From contig NZ_BMXQ01000001.1 of NCBI RefSeq assembly GCF_014651835.1, forward strand, positions 3,633,049 through 3,697,048: a stretch of DNA of 64,000 bases. Direction: 5' to 3'. The notes under the pieces were generated by a model, which saw only the letters and a program-made list of their open reading frames with translations, was not told the DNA's origin and did no database searches. Below, in pieces: positions 19,568 through 29,359 of this stretch. This DNA comes from Pigmentiphaga litoralis. Lineage in GTDB: Bacteria > Pseudomonadota > Gammaproteobacteria > Burkholderiales > Burkholderiaceae_B. Each line of letters starts with the position of its first letter. Position 1 is the stretch's first letter. A program made the position numbers and the translations under genes.

Positions 19568-19733
19568 TCGTTGTGATTAGCCTGAAGAGGATCGACGAGT
19601 AGATACTAGTTTGCGAAATCCTCTAAATCAATGCATCTCAGACGTAATGCTTACCTACGCCATCAGGTCCATCACCAAACCTCAATCAAAAGACTGAGAC
19701 AGGTTTTCGCTGCCTAATTTTGCTAGGGAGAGC

Positions 19734-19982
19734 ATGCAAATGCATGGAAAAAGGGATGCATTAATTCGCATGAACACGTCATTGTCGACGCCTAAAACAG
19801 GATTGGACCTTCCAATCGTGCGGTATTCAGCCCAGCGCAGTAACAATTTAATTTCTCCTGTTGCAGTCAGAAATACGCCTACACGCAATCAAGCTGACGC
19901 AGGGCTGACTCTTCAACCGGAAACGAAGGGTCGAATCAACCCGGAGCGCGCCGAATTACTGATGAGCACCCCCTTCGGATAG
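19734..19982 (+). CDS. Possible small protein, unrecognised
   Basis: 82 codons from ATG 19734, with AGGGAG four bases upstream; a second ATG two codons later has even better spacing. The product is polar and basic, with no signal peptide, membrane helix or known motif (SLSTPKTGLDLPIVRYSAQR). Codon use is less GC-biased than in neighbours. A real but fast-evolving small gene or a chance frame are both possible. Confidence 0.3.
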   Translation: MQMHGKRDALIRMNTSLSTPKTGLDLPIVRYSAQRSNNLISPVAVRNTPTRNQADAGLTLQPETKGRINPERAELLMSTPFG

Positions 19983-20344
19983 CCCGTTCTCACGCTTACG
20001 ATTTGCGACACCTCCAAACTACCATGCACACACCGCGCCTCCCACAGAGCGAATGCAGGACAAAGATTAGCGAGTCGGATTCACTCGGGTAGATGAGGGG
20101 AGGGTGGGCCTGCTCAGCCTTTTTCGATGTTGCGCCGCAGTAAACGGCTCAACCTTTGCCATCGCCGCCCCTGGCATGGAGCTCACCCTTCCCAGGCATG
20201 TTGCGCCCTCATCCTCGCGCATTTCCCTACTGCACCTTTCTCCTCCCAGCCACGCCCGGGACGCGTGCTATCGTCCACACGATTCGCCGACCCGCCTTAC
20301 CTGGCTCGCCTCAGCCCTTACCCGAATTGCGAGTGGTCTACACC

Positions 20345-21691
20345 GTGGATGCCCTGAACTCCTTCTTCTCGACACCGGCCATCCGGTCCCTCTGGACCGA
20401 CGCCGCCGTGATCGATGCCATGATCAGGTTCGAATCGGCGCTTGCCGCGTCCCAGGCCGAATGCGGGGTCATCCCCGCCAGCGCCGCCGACGCGATCGTC
20501 ACGACCTGCGGCACCTTTCGCATTGATCCCCATCAGCTTGCGGCCGAAGCCCGCAACGCCGGCACCCTTGCCATCCCCCTCATGAAAGCGCTCAAGGCGG
20601 CCGTCCAGCACGTGGACCCCGCCGCCGTGGCGTATGTGCATTTCGGCTCCACCAGCCAGGACATCAGCGACACGGCCCTGCTCTGCCAGGCCAGGGCGTC
20701 GATGGACGTCCTGGAACGCGAGCTGCGCCGGCTGGGCGATGCCCTGGCCAGCCAAGTCGATCGTTACCGGACCACGCCCGTGCTGGGCCGCACCCTGCTG
20801 CAACCGGCCGCGCCGGTTACCTTCGGCTGGAAGGTGGCGGGATGGCTCGACGCCGTCACGCGTTGCTCGGAGGCATTGAAGGCAGCGGGCGATGAGGCGT
20901 GCACGCTGCAGTTTGGCGGCGCCAACGGCACGCTCGCCATGCATGGCGACGCGGCCGGCGCCGTGGCTCACGCCCTGGCCGGCCGGCTGGGCCTGCGCAC
21001 GCCGGCCATGTCGTGGCACGGCGCGCGCGACCGCATCGCGCGGCTGGGCAGTGAACTGGCCATCCTGTGCGGCGCGCTTGGCAAGATCGGCCGCGACGTG
21101 TCCTTGCTGATGCAGTTCGAAGTGGCGGAAGCCTTCGAGCCCACCGGCGAGGGCCGCGGCGGATCGTCGGCCATGCCGCACAAGCGCAATCCCGTGTCCA
21201 GCATGTATCTGCTCGACGCCGCCAATCGCGCACCCATGGTGGCCGCCATCCTGACCGGCGAACTGGCGTCCGAACACGAACGCGGGCTGGGCAGCTGGCC
21301 CAACGCGCTGCCGGTCCTGGCAGACCTGTTCGATCTGGCGGGCAGCAGCCTGTCGGCCGCCGTGGACATCGGCGAAGGTCTGCGTATCGACACCGACGCC
21401 ATGCAGGCCAACATCGACCGGCTCTATGGCGTGGTGTATTCCGAAGGCATCTCGCTCACGCTGTCCGGCAAGCTCGGCCCCGCCGCCGCCGCGCGCATCG
21501 TGGGGCAAGTCTGCGAACAGGCCATCCAGCAGCGCACCCCCGTGGCCGAGCTGCTCAAGGCCATGCCCGACGTGACGGCCGTCCTTGACGATGCCACCCT
21601 CGATCGCCTTGCCAGCCCCGCCGCGCAGGTCGCTGCCTGCCAGCCCATGTGCGATGCCGTGCTGCGCCACTGGCGCGACGCCCACTCATAA
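20345..21691 (+). CDS. pcaB: 3-carboxy-cis,cis-muconate cycloisomerase
   Basis: 448 aa from GTG 20345 (reads MDALNSFFSTPAIRSLW), which gives the usual length; the frame is open upstream but without family similarity. The fumarate-lyase signature GGSSAMPHKRNPV sits near residues 272-284, and HFGSTSQDISDTALLCQ earlier. The enzyme converts 3-carboxy-cis,cis-muconate to 4-carboxymuconolactone in the protocatechuate branch of the beta-ketoadipate pathway. The next gene encodes the following two steps. pcaHG and pcaIJ are not in the window. Confidence 0.93.
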   Translation: MDALNSFFSTPAIRSLWTDAAVIDAMIRFESALAASQAECGVIPASAADAIVTTCGTFRIDPHQLAAEARNAGTLAIPLMKALKAAVQHVDPAAVAYVHFGSTSQDISDTALLCQARASMDVLERELRRLGDALASQVDRYRTTPVLGRTLLQPAAPVTFGWKVAGWLDAVTRCSEALKAAGDEACTLQFGGANGTLAMHGDAAGAVAHALAGRLGLRTPAMSWHGARDRIARLGSELAILCGALGKIGRDVSLLMQFEVAEAFEPTGEGRGGSSAMPHKRNPVSSMYLLDAANRAPMVAAILTGELASEHERGLGSWPNALPVLADLFDLAGSSLSAAVDIGEGLRIDTDAMQANIDRLYGVVYSEGISLTLSGKLGPAAAARIVGQVCEQAIQQRTPVAELLKAMPDVTAVLDDATLDRLASPAAQVAACQPMCDAVLRHWRDAHS

Positions 21692-21707
21692 AACACCAGG
21701 AGATCCC

Positions 21708-22898
21708 ATGCCCCACGCACTCAGCGGCGATGCCCGCATCTATTGGCGCGCCGACGGCGACCGCAGCCTGCCGCCGCTCGTCCTTGGCAATTCCATCGGC
21801 ACCGACTTTGCAGCCTGGGACCCGGTCATGCCGCGTCTCATGCGCCACTTCTATGTGGTGCGTTACGACGCGCGCGGCCATGGCGCATCGGACGCGCCGG
21901 CCGGCGAATACACCATTGCCCAGCTGGGCGCCGACCTGGACGCGGTTGCGATTGCCGCCGGACTGGACCGCTTCGACTACTGCGGCGTGTCGCTCGGCGG
22001 CATGGTCGGCATGTGGTACGCGGCCAATCGCCCGGCGCGCCTGCGCCGCCTCATCCTGGCGAACACCGCGCCCAAATTTGACCCGGCCATCTGGCGCACC
22101 CGCATCGCCACCGTGCTGGAAAAGGGCATGGACACCATTGCCGACATGGCCATGGCGCGTTTCTTCACCCCCGAATTCGTCGCCCGCAACGGCGTCGAGT
22201 TCCAGCGCGTGCGCAACACCTTCCTGTCGATGTCGGCGCCGGGCTATGCCGGCTGCTGCGCGGCAATCCGGGACCTGGACCTGACCTCGTCCCTGTCCGC
22301 CATCCAGGTCCCGACGATGGTGTTGACGGGCGAACGCGACCTGTCCACACCGCCGGCCGTGGGCCAGCAGATCGCCGACGCCATCGGCGGCGCCGTGGTG
22401 GTCGCCCTGCCCGCCGCGCACATCGCCGCGACCGAGACGCCCGTGCAGTTTTGCGATGCCGTCATCGAATTCCTGGTCGAACCGCCGGTGGAAACCGAAG
22501 CCGATCGGTACGAGTACGGCCTGAACCGCCGCAAGCAGGTGCTGGGCCGCGAGTACGTGGAACAGCGCGTAGCCTCGGTCACGCCGTTCAACCGACGCTT
22601 CCAGGCCTTCATTACCCGCTATGCGTGGGGCGAGCTGTGGACGTCCAGCCGCTTCCAGGATGTCGAACGCCGCATGATGGTCCTGTCGATGATGGTCGCG
22701 CTGGGACGCTGGGAAGAATTCGAGCTGCACGTGGGCGCCGCCCTGCGTGCCGGGGTCGAAGCCCAGGCGATCGAAGAAGCCCTGGTGCAGGCGGCCGTGT
22801 ACTGCGGCGTGCCGGCGGCCAATACCGGCTTTGCGCTGGCCGGGAAGATCCTGGCCAAAGCGGCAGACGAGGCCGGCAAGGACGCGGCGGCGAAGTAG
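21708..22898 (+). CDS. pcaL: Fused 3-oxoadipate enol-lactonase / 4-carboxymuconolactone decarboxylase (PcaL)
   Basis: 396 aa from ATG 21708, with CAGGAG upstream. Residues 1-255 are an alpha/beta hydrolase (PcaD): nucleophile GVSLGG (Ser95), Asp in GERDLSTPP near 211, His in PAAHIAA near 238. Residues ~265-385 are a carboxymuconolactone decarboxylase (PcaC) domain with EFELHVGAALRAGV and AAVYCGVPAAN. One chain therefore covers two consecutive steps after PcaB, yielding beta-ketoadipate. Such fusions are known in actinobacteria and some proteobacteria. Confidence 0.93.
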   Translation: MPHALSGDARIYWRADGDRSLPPLVLGNSIGTDFAAWDPVMPRLMRHFYVVRYDARGHGASDAPAGEYTIAQLGADLDAVAIAAGLDRFDYCGVSLGGMVGMWYAANRPARLRRLILANTAPKFDPAIWRTRIATVLEKGMDTIADMAMARFFTPEFVARNGVEFQRVRNTFLSMSAPGYAGCCAAIRDLDLTSSLSAIQVPTMVLTGERDLSTPPAVGQQIADAIGGAVVVALPAAHIAATETPVQFCDAVIEFLVEPPVETEADRYEYGLNRRKQVLGREYVEQRVASVTPFNRRFQAFITRYAWGELWTSSRFQDVERRMMVLSMMVALGRWEEFELHVGAALRAGVEAQAIEEALVQAAVYCGVPAANTGFALAGKILAKAADEAGKDAAAK

Positions 22899-22902
22899 GC
22901 GG

Positions 22903-22954
22903 GGGAAGCGAAGGCGACGTCTTTGCGCAACGCTTCCCGGCACCGATCCGGTGC
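22903..22954 (+). other. Two stem-loops after pcaL
   Basis: GGGAAGCG (22903-22910) pairs with CGCTTCCC (22931-22938), and GCACCG/CGGTGC (22940-22954) forms a second hairpin. There is no T-run, so they may protect or attenuate rather than terminate. The remaining ~190 bases before maeB must contain its promoter. Confidence 0.3.
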
Positions 22955-23141
22955 AAGGTCCGGCCCCTTCCCGCCATCCCCGTTCGGTTTTATCGGCATG
23001 TGGGATACCGGATGCACCGATAGCGGGAACGCCGCCGGAACATCGCCGCCATGCGGCGCTGCAACATGGTTTGCGGCACGCGCATCCCTCCGACGGCATA
23101 CAATGATCGCCTTGTGCCCTTCGGCGATCTACAGATAAACA

Positions 23142-24419
<1,278 letters not shown>

Positions 24420-24470
24420 GCCGGGTGGACCGTGCGCGCGGCTTGCGGCGCGCGCGGTCTGGTGAATAAA

Positions 24471-24509
24471 AAAGCGTCCGGTGCATGAACTGCACCGGAC
24501 GCTTTTTTT
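24471..24509 (+). terminator. Rho-independent terminator of maeB
   Basis: Perfect 12-bp stem GCGTCCGGTGCA / TGCACCGGACGC with loop TGAAC, preceded by AAAAAA and followed by seven T. Confidence 0.95.
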
Positions 24510-24579
24510 ATGGCTGCGGCCCAGGGGCCGATAGGAGTCGGCGAGGGTCAGTACAAGTCGCCAGGACATTTGCACGCCA

Positions 24580-24670
24580 CAAATGAAATCCCCGGCTCGT
24601 GGCCGGGGCGAAATCAGGTCTTACATGATGGGTCGTAGGCTTTCGCCCATTGGAAGCCATCACCAACCTT
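24580..24670 (-). ncRNA. Predicted small RNA between maeB and the Abi-like gene
   Basis: On the minus strand a promoter (see 24677-24706) is followed by about 90 bases ending in a GC hairpin, GCCCCGGC-CACGA-GCCGGGG (24590-24608), and a T-rich tail ATTTCATTT. Internal pairing is strong: TGATGG with CCATCA, and GGGCGAAA with TTTCGCCC. No start codon leads to a protein of useful length. I do not recognise the family. Promoter, structure and terminator together make a real transcript plausible. Confidence 0.45.
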
Positions 24671-24676
24671 GCCACG

Positions 24677-24706
24677 ATTTTAGGCGTTTCAGCCTGCAGC
24701 GGTCAA
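24677..24706 (-). promoter_or_regulatory. Sigma-70-like promoter for the predicted small RNA
   Basis: Minus-strand TTGACC (24706-24701), 18-bp spacer, TAAAAT (24682-24677). Expected start of transcription is near 24670. Confidence 0.45.
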
Positions 24707-24745
24707 TGACGCCACCCCTGCACGCGAATGCCGAAGGTGCCTATA

Positions 24746-25666
24746 ATGCCGACCACCCTGCGCTACCGACCCGTGCTGATCGACAAGCTCATCAGCAATG
24801 AACGATTATCCAGTTACCAACTTGTTTTCAAGCCTACAAACGACGTCGAGCTGATGGGTGTCTACCTCTGGAACGCGCATGTCTGCAGTGCGCTGTATCC
24901 CCTGATCAGCACCGTTGAAGTCAGCCTGCGCAACGCCATTGATCATGCTCTGACGCAAGGCCTTGGGACGTTCTGGTGGTCCAGCGCACAGCTGCGCTAC
25001 CGCTCCTATGAGGCGGGCAAGCCGCCTCCCCGCTCCGTGCAGATCGTGAATGACAACTTCATCGCGGCGACCCGCAAATACATCGCGGACACACGCAAGC
25101 GCTACCAGGTCAGGGGACACATTCGACCGAGCCACGCAGGCGTGCTGGCGAAGACAGACTTCTCGACCTGGGGATGTCTTCTGGACTCCGAATTCATGGG
25201 GCGCAACCTGATCTGGCCCCGACATTTATCGTCGGTGTTCTGCGGACCTTGGCCAGCCCCCCAGGCCAGCACGGTCCTAAGCCAAGCCAAAGAAAGCGTT
25301 GCGACTCTCAGGGACTTTCGCAATCGGCTGTTCCATCACGAACCTGCCTGGAAACGCTACGGCGTACAGGCCGAGGCCGATGCATTGGCCCACTTGCACG
25401 AGAAAGTGAGCAAAGCCGAAAACCTGTTGAGACTGATCCAGCCGGACAGCTTGAGATTGCTCGAGGTCAACGGACTCCTGCAGACAGCTTATCGGGCATG
25501 TGACGCCGCAGAGATCCGACGCTTTCAGCACCTTGCCAAGGCGAGCCCCATTGAATCGTTGGATATCCTGGCTGAGTCGGTGAGTCGCTGCAACGGGCAC
25601 AACTGCGTGGTGACCGCACACCTTGCCAGCGACCCGGCATCGGGCTTTCTGATCGTGCCTCGATAA
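24746..25666 (+). CDS. Abi-like protein with HEPN-type RNxxxH motif
   Basis: 306 aa from ATG 24746 (GAAGG upstream; an ATG at 24728 is possible). The N-terminal part has LYPLISTVEVSLRNAIDHAL. RDFRNRLFHHEPAW, near residue 200, holds an RNRLFH motif (R-N-x3-H) as in HEPN ribonucleases and is typical of the Abi family (AbiD/F-like). Such proteins act in abortive phage defence or as toxins. It stands alone with lower GC and different codon use than the neighbours, suggesting acquisition. TATAAT at 24742-24747 overlaps the start codon. Defence activity is inference. Confidence 0.75.
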   Translation: MPTTLRYRPVLIDKLISNERLSSYQLVFKPTNDVELMGVYLWNAHVCSALYPLISTVEVSLRNAIDHALTQGLGTFWWSSAQLRYRSYEAGKPPPRSVQIVNDNFIAATRKYIADTRKRYQVRGHIRPSHAGVLAKTDFSTWGCLLDSEFMGRNLIWPRHLSSVFCGPWPAPQASTVLSQAKESVATLRDFRNRLFHHEPAWKRYGVQAEADALAHLHEKVSKAENLLRLIQPDSLRLLEVNGLLQTAYRACDAAEIRRFQHLAKASPIESLDILAESVSRCNGHNCVVTAHLASDPASGFLIVPR

Positions 25667-25699
25667 GCCTGCAAAGCCACGGATGATTGACTTTGCTCG

Positions 25700-26395
25700 C
25701 TACGCAGCCGCGCGCCACTTCTCGAACCCGTTCTTGCGCAACTCGCACGCCGGGCAGGTGCCGCAGCCATAGCCCCAGTCGAAGCGCTGGGTGCGGTCGC
25801 CGTGGTAGCAGGTGTGGGTGTGCTCGACCACCAGGTCGACGAAGGCCTGCCCGCCCAAGTCATTGGCCATGGCCCAGGTTTCGGCCTTGTCGATCCACAT
25901 CAGGGGCGTGTCGAACGTGAAGCGCTGGCCCATGCCCAAGGACACGGCCACTTGCAGCGCCTTGATGGTGTCGTCGCGGCAATCGGGGTAGCCGGAAAAA
26001 TCCGTCTCGCACATGCCGCCCACAATCACGTCCAGGCCGCGCCGGTAGGCGACGGCCGATGCCATCGGCAGGAACACCAGGTTGCGGCCCGGCACGAAGG
26101 TGTTGGGCAGGCCGTTGGCGGCCATCTTGATTTCGGTGTCGCTGGTCAGTGCGGTGTCGCTGATTGCGCCGAGCACACCCAGGTCGACCATGTGATCGGC
26201 GCCAATGCGCGGCGCCCAGTCCGGGAATTGGGCTCGCATGGCCTGGAGCACATGCTGGCGCGCGTCGAGTTCGACCCGATGGCGCTGGCCATAGTCGAAG
26301 CCGATGGTCTCGACGACTTCATACCGGTCGGCAGCCCAGGCCAGGCAGGTGGTGGAGTCCTGGCCTCCGGAAAATAAGACGAGCGCTTTTCGCAT
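25700..26395 (-). CDS. queC: 7-cyano-7-deazaguanine synthase
   Basis: 231 aa from ATG 26395. The PP-loop [12 protein letters not shown] is at residues 9-20, followed by [27 protein letters not shown] and [14 protein letters not shown] are family blocks. The zinc site at the end has HTCYHG and [15 protein letters not shown]. It makes preQ0 from 7-carboxy-7-deazaguanine and ammonia with ATP, for queuosine. It stands without other que genes here and converges on the Abi-like gene 33 bases away. Confidence 0.96.
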   Translation of the reverse strand: MRKALVLFSGGQDSTTCLAWAADRYEVVETIGFDYGQRHRVELDARQHVLQAMRAQFPDWAPRIGADHMVDLGVLGAISDTALTSDTEIKMAANGLPNTFVPGRNLVFLPMASAVAYRRGLDVIVGGMCETDFSGYPDCRDDTIKALQVAVSLGMGQRFTFDTPLMWIDKAETWAMANDLGGQAFVDLVVEHTHTCYHGDRTQRFDWGYGCGTCPACELRKNGFEKWRAAA

Positions 26396-26420
26396 GATGA
26401 TGAGGTGTCGGTGAAGAAGA

Positions 26421-26462
26421 GGCCTGGGAAAGGGGCCTGGGAAAGGGGCCTGGGAAAGGGGG
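26421..26462. repeat. 13-bp tandem repeat upstream of queC
   Basis: Three direct copies of GGCCTGGGAAAGG start at 26421, 26434 and 26447, 26 bases upstream of the queC start codon. They lie in its 5' leader or promoter. A function is unknown; copy number may vary by slippage. Confidence 0.8.
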
Positions 26463-26551
26463 CCACGCCCGCGCATCGGAAGGCAACGACGTGCTTCGGT
26501 GCCCGGTGGGCAAGCTGAAATTATAGGCAGGTCCGCCGCGCGAGTGACAGG

Positions 26552-28291
26552 TTAGCTGCGCTGGCGGGATCGGCGCATGACCTGGCCGGTCACCAGGCAC
26601 GCGCCGACCAGCGCTGCCGCTACAAGAAAGGTAAGGCGCAGGCCTGCCGCCACGTCCCCCGGCGATGCGGATGCCGGGTCGGTCGTGGCCGCGCCGGCCA
26701 TGAAGATGGCGCCCATCAACGATGCGCCGCTGATCAACCCCAGGTTGCGCGACAGGCCGAGCGCGCCGCCGATCACGCCGCGTTCAGTCGAGCCTGCCGA
26801 CGCCATGACGCCCGTATTGTTCGCCGTCTGGAACACCGCATAGCCTGCGGTCAGGGTGACCAGGGCAAGGAGGTAGCCCGCGGTGCCGAAGGATATTGGG
26901 AACGTCGCGAGGAGCAGGCAGCCGGCCAGCATGACTATCAGTCCCATGCGCGTCATGACGGCCGCGCCATGCCGATCGACCCATCGGCCCGCCGGCGCTC
27001 CCAGCAGCGCCGCCACAATCGGGCCCACGGACATGACCAGCCCGACCTGCGCCGGCCGTAAGCCCAGGCCTGCTGACAGGTAGAACGGACTCACGACCAG
27101 TGTCGCCATGGCGACGGTGGACACGGCGGCGCTGAAGGCGAACCCGGAGCCGACGTCGGGACGTTTGAAAACGTCGAGGCGAATCAAGGGGAAGGCGGCT
27201 CGCGCTTCTGCCCGGACGAAGCCGGTGGCGCCGATGGCTGCGATGAGCAGCAGCAGCGGCATTGTCCACGCGCTGCCCGGCGTACGACCCGAGGTCATGG
27301 CCAGTGCGTAGGCTGCCAGGGTAAGCATCAGGAGCAGAATTCCCTTGGCATCCAGTCTTGCGGCGGCAGAGGATTGGAGAGCGCCGGGCGGAGCCGATGG
27401 TCTGGATGTGGGTGCCGGCGACTGTGCACCTGCCGGTGCGACAGTTGACTTGAGTGCAGGGTCGATTGCCGGTGCGGATGCGGATGCCGATGCGGGCAGA
27501 TACTTCCATGTACCCCACGCCGCCAGCACGCCCAGCGGCAGCATGACCGCGAACAGCGCCGGCCATCCCCACACCGACAGCAGCAGGCCGCCCACCGCCG
27601 GGCCCAGTGCCGTGCCCGTGGCAGACATGGCGCCAAGGAGACCCATGGCACGGCCCGCCGAGGCCTTGGGCACCAGGTCGCCGACAAAGGCCAGCGTGAG
27701 CGCCATCATGGCGGCCGCGCCCGCGCCCTGCAGCGCCCGCGCAATGATCAACATACTGAGCGACGGCGCCAACGCGCACAGCCCCGACGCGGCCGTGAAC
27801 ATGGCCACGCCCGCGACCAGCACACGTCGCCGGCCGAACCGGTCCCCCAGCCGGCCCGCCACCACGATCAGCGTGGTCGTCGAAAGCAGGTACGCCAGCA
27901 CGATCCACTGCGCATGCCCGAACGGGGCGCCAAACGCCTGCGCGAAGGCAGGCAGCCCGACGTTGGCGATGCTGGTGCCCAGCGATGCCAGCAACATGGA
28001 CAAGGACAGGCCCGCCAGGGCAGCCTTGACGTGGGGAGCCGGGACAGGCGGGACCGGCGCCGGCCCCTGCCGTGATCCCGATCCCGATACCAGCGCAACC
28101 GGTACTGACGACATCACGGGATCGGCAACGGAATGATTTGCGGAATGGCGGGGGGTCGGCTGAGCCGACTGCTGCATGGACAGCCAAGTCGTCCGCCCAA
28201 CCGACTGCCCGATCCGCTGCCCAATTGACTGCGCGCCGGACCGCCCGGCGGACTGCCCAACAAAAAATCGACGGATCCAAAACGTTCGCAT
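26552..28291 (-). CDS. MFS multidrug efflux transporter, DHA2 (QacA/EmrB) type
   Basis: 579 aa from ATG 28291, preferred because GAAGGTAG precedes it. In-frame ATGs at 28177 and 28114 would remove an odd Ser/Gln/Gly-rich N-terminus (QSAGRSGAQSIGQRIGQSVGR). The transport body has 12-14 membrane helices, the A-motif GRLGDRFGRRRVLVAG, and the antiporter motif ALGPAVGGLLLSVWGWPALF. A Pro/Ala-rich linker near the middle (about residues 300-335) separates the halves. It diverges from a LysR gene that probably regulates it. Substrate unknown. Confidence 0.88.
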   Translation of the reverse strand: MRTFWIRRFFVGQSAGRSGAQSIGQRIGQSVGRTTWLSMQQSAQPTPRHSANHSVADPVMSSVPVALVSGSGSRQGPAPVPPVPAPHVKAALAGLSLSMLLASLGTSIANVGLPAFAQAFGAPFGHAQWIVLAYLLSTTTLIVVAGRLGDRFGRRRVLVAGVAMFTAASGLCALAPSLSMLIIARALQGAGAAAMMALTLAFVGDLVPKASAGRAMGLLGAMSATGTALGPAVGGLLLSVWGWPALFAVMLPLGVLAAWGTWKYLPASASASAPAIDPALKSTVAPAGAQSPAPTSRPSAPPGALQSSAAARLDAKGILLLMLTLAAYALAMTSGRTPGSAWTMPLLLLIAAIGATGFVRAEARAAFPLIRLDVFKRPDVGSGFAFSAAVSTVAMATLVVSPFYLSAGLGLRPAQVGLVMSVGPIVAALLGAPAGRWVDRHGAAVMTRMGLIVMLAGCLLLATFPISFGTAGYLLALVTLTAGYAVFQTANNTGVMASAGSTERGVIGGALGLSRNLGLISGASLMGAIFMAGAATTDPASASPGDVAAGLRLTFLVAAALVGACLVTGQVMRRSRQRS

Positions 28292-28462
28292 GACTACCTT
28301 CAAAGCGTGATGCAGGTGCAGAGACAGATGCGGCTGCAGATGCGGGAAGCCCCAGACTAAGCCGCTTCCGGACATGGCGGAAGACGCACGCCTTGCACAT
28401 CAATGATGCATACGACGCCATGTCACTTTCTGCCGCCCGCGCCGCCGTGCTACCTTGCGCGC

Positions 28463-29359
28463 ATGCCCCGCCCTGATCTGAACCTGCTCGTTGCTCTGGA
28501 CGTCCTGCTGGATGCAGGCAACGTCGCGCGCGCCGCCGAGCGCCTGGGTCTGAGCCCGTCCGCCATGAGCCGCGCCCTGGCCCGGCTGCGTGCCACGATC
28601 GGTGATCCGCTGCTGGTCCGGGCAGGCCGCGGCCTGGTGCCGACGCCACGCGCCATCGAACTGCGCACACGCATCGGCCCCATCCTGCGCGATGCGCACG
28701 CCGTGCTGCATCCCGATACGTCATTGATCCTGCACGAACTGGCAGCAACCTTCACCTTGCGTTGCAGCGAAGGCGTTGTCGAAACGTTCGGGGCGGCGCT
28801 GATTGCCCGGGTGGCTCGTGATGCCCCCGGCGTGCGGCTGCGTTTCCTGCCCAAGCTGGACAAAGACAGCACGCCCCTGCGTCAAGGCGACGTGGACCTG
28901 GAAACCGGCGTGATCGGCCAGGACATGGGCCCTGAAGTGCGCGCGCAGCGGCTGTTCGGCGACCGCTTCATCGGCGTGGTCCGAAACGGGCACCCGCTGA
29001 CCGAACGCCGCATCACCCTGACGCGGTACGCAGCCGGGCAGCACATCCTGGTCTCGCGCCGCGGCCGTGACAGCGGCCCGATCGACGATGCGCTCGAACG
29101 GAGAGGCAAGACGCGTCACATCGTGACCACGGTGGGTGGCTACAGCGCCGCGCTGGCGCTGGCTGCCGGTTCTGACCTGATTGCCAGCGTTCCGGAACGC
29201 CACACCGGCTCGATGCGCAGTGGGCTGACACGTTTCCCGTTGCCGTTCAAGGTGCCCGGCATGACGATCTCGATGTTCTGGCACCCACGCATGGACGCCG
29301 ACCCCGCGCATCGCTGGCTCCGAGCCTGCGTGCGCGAGGTCTGCGGGGACATGCCGTAA
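28463..29359 (+). CDS. LysR-family transcriptional regulator
   Basis: 298 aa from ATG 28463. The N-terminal winged HTH (DLNLLVALDVLLDAGNVARAAERLGLSPSAMSRALARLR) is of the NodD/LeuO-like branch, in which the HTH starts with LNLL. The effector-binding domain follows. Divergent from the DHA2 exporter, with 171 bases between the two starts. Its stop codon abuts the stop of the next, convergent gene. Confidence 0.9.
   Translation: MPRPDLNLLVALDVLLDAGNVARAAERLGLSPSAMSRALARLRATIGDPLLVRAGRGLVPTPRAIELRTRIGPILRDAHAVLHPDTSLILHELAATFTLRCSEGVVETFGAALIARVARDAPGVRLRFLPKLDKDSTPLRQGDVDLETGVIGQDMGPEVRAQRLFGDRFIGVVRNGHPLTERRITLTRYAAGQHILVSRRGRDSGPIDDALERRGKTRHIVTTVGGYSAALALAAGSDLIASVPERHTGSMRSGLTRFPLPFKVPGMTISMFWHPRMDADPAHRWLRACVREVCGDMP

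Larger units (their letters stand above)
19449..20344. other. AT-richer stretch between regulator and pcaB
   Basis: Almost 900 bases with no recognisable protein family. The base composition drops compared with both sides. It holds the promoter of the leftward regulator, a palindrome at 19553-19567, a possible small gene at 19734-19982 and the leader of pcaB. The frame before pcaB is open upstream of its start but reads low-complexity sequence. Confidence 0.5.

Noticed and set aside
20156-20344. N-terminal extension of PcaB
   Set aside because: The extra ~63 residues are Pro/Leu-rich with no similarity to the family; GTG 20345 gives the normal length and start.
22903-22954. Riboswitch before maeB
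   Set aside because: Hairpins are present, but I could not match any known aptamer core; left as stem-loops only.
28196-28280. Integration or IS-type terminal repeats at the MFS 5' end
   Set aside because: The repeats are short, imperfect and direct, with no transposase or paired inverted ends.
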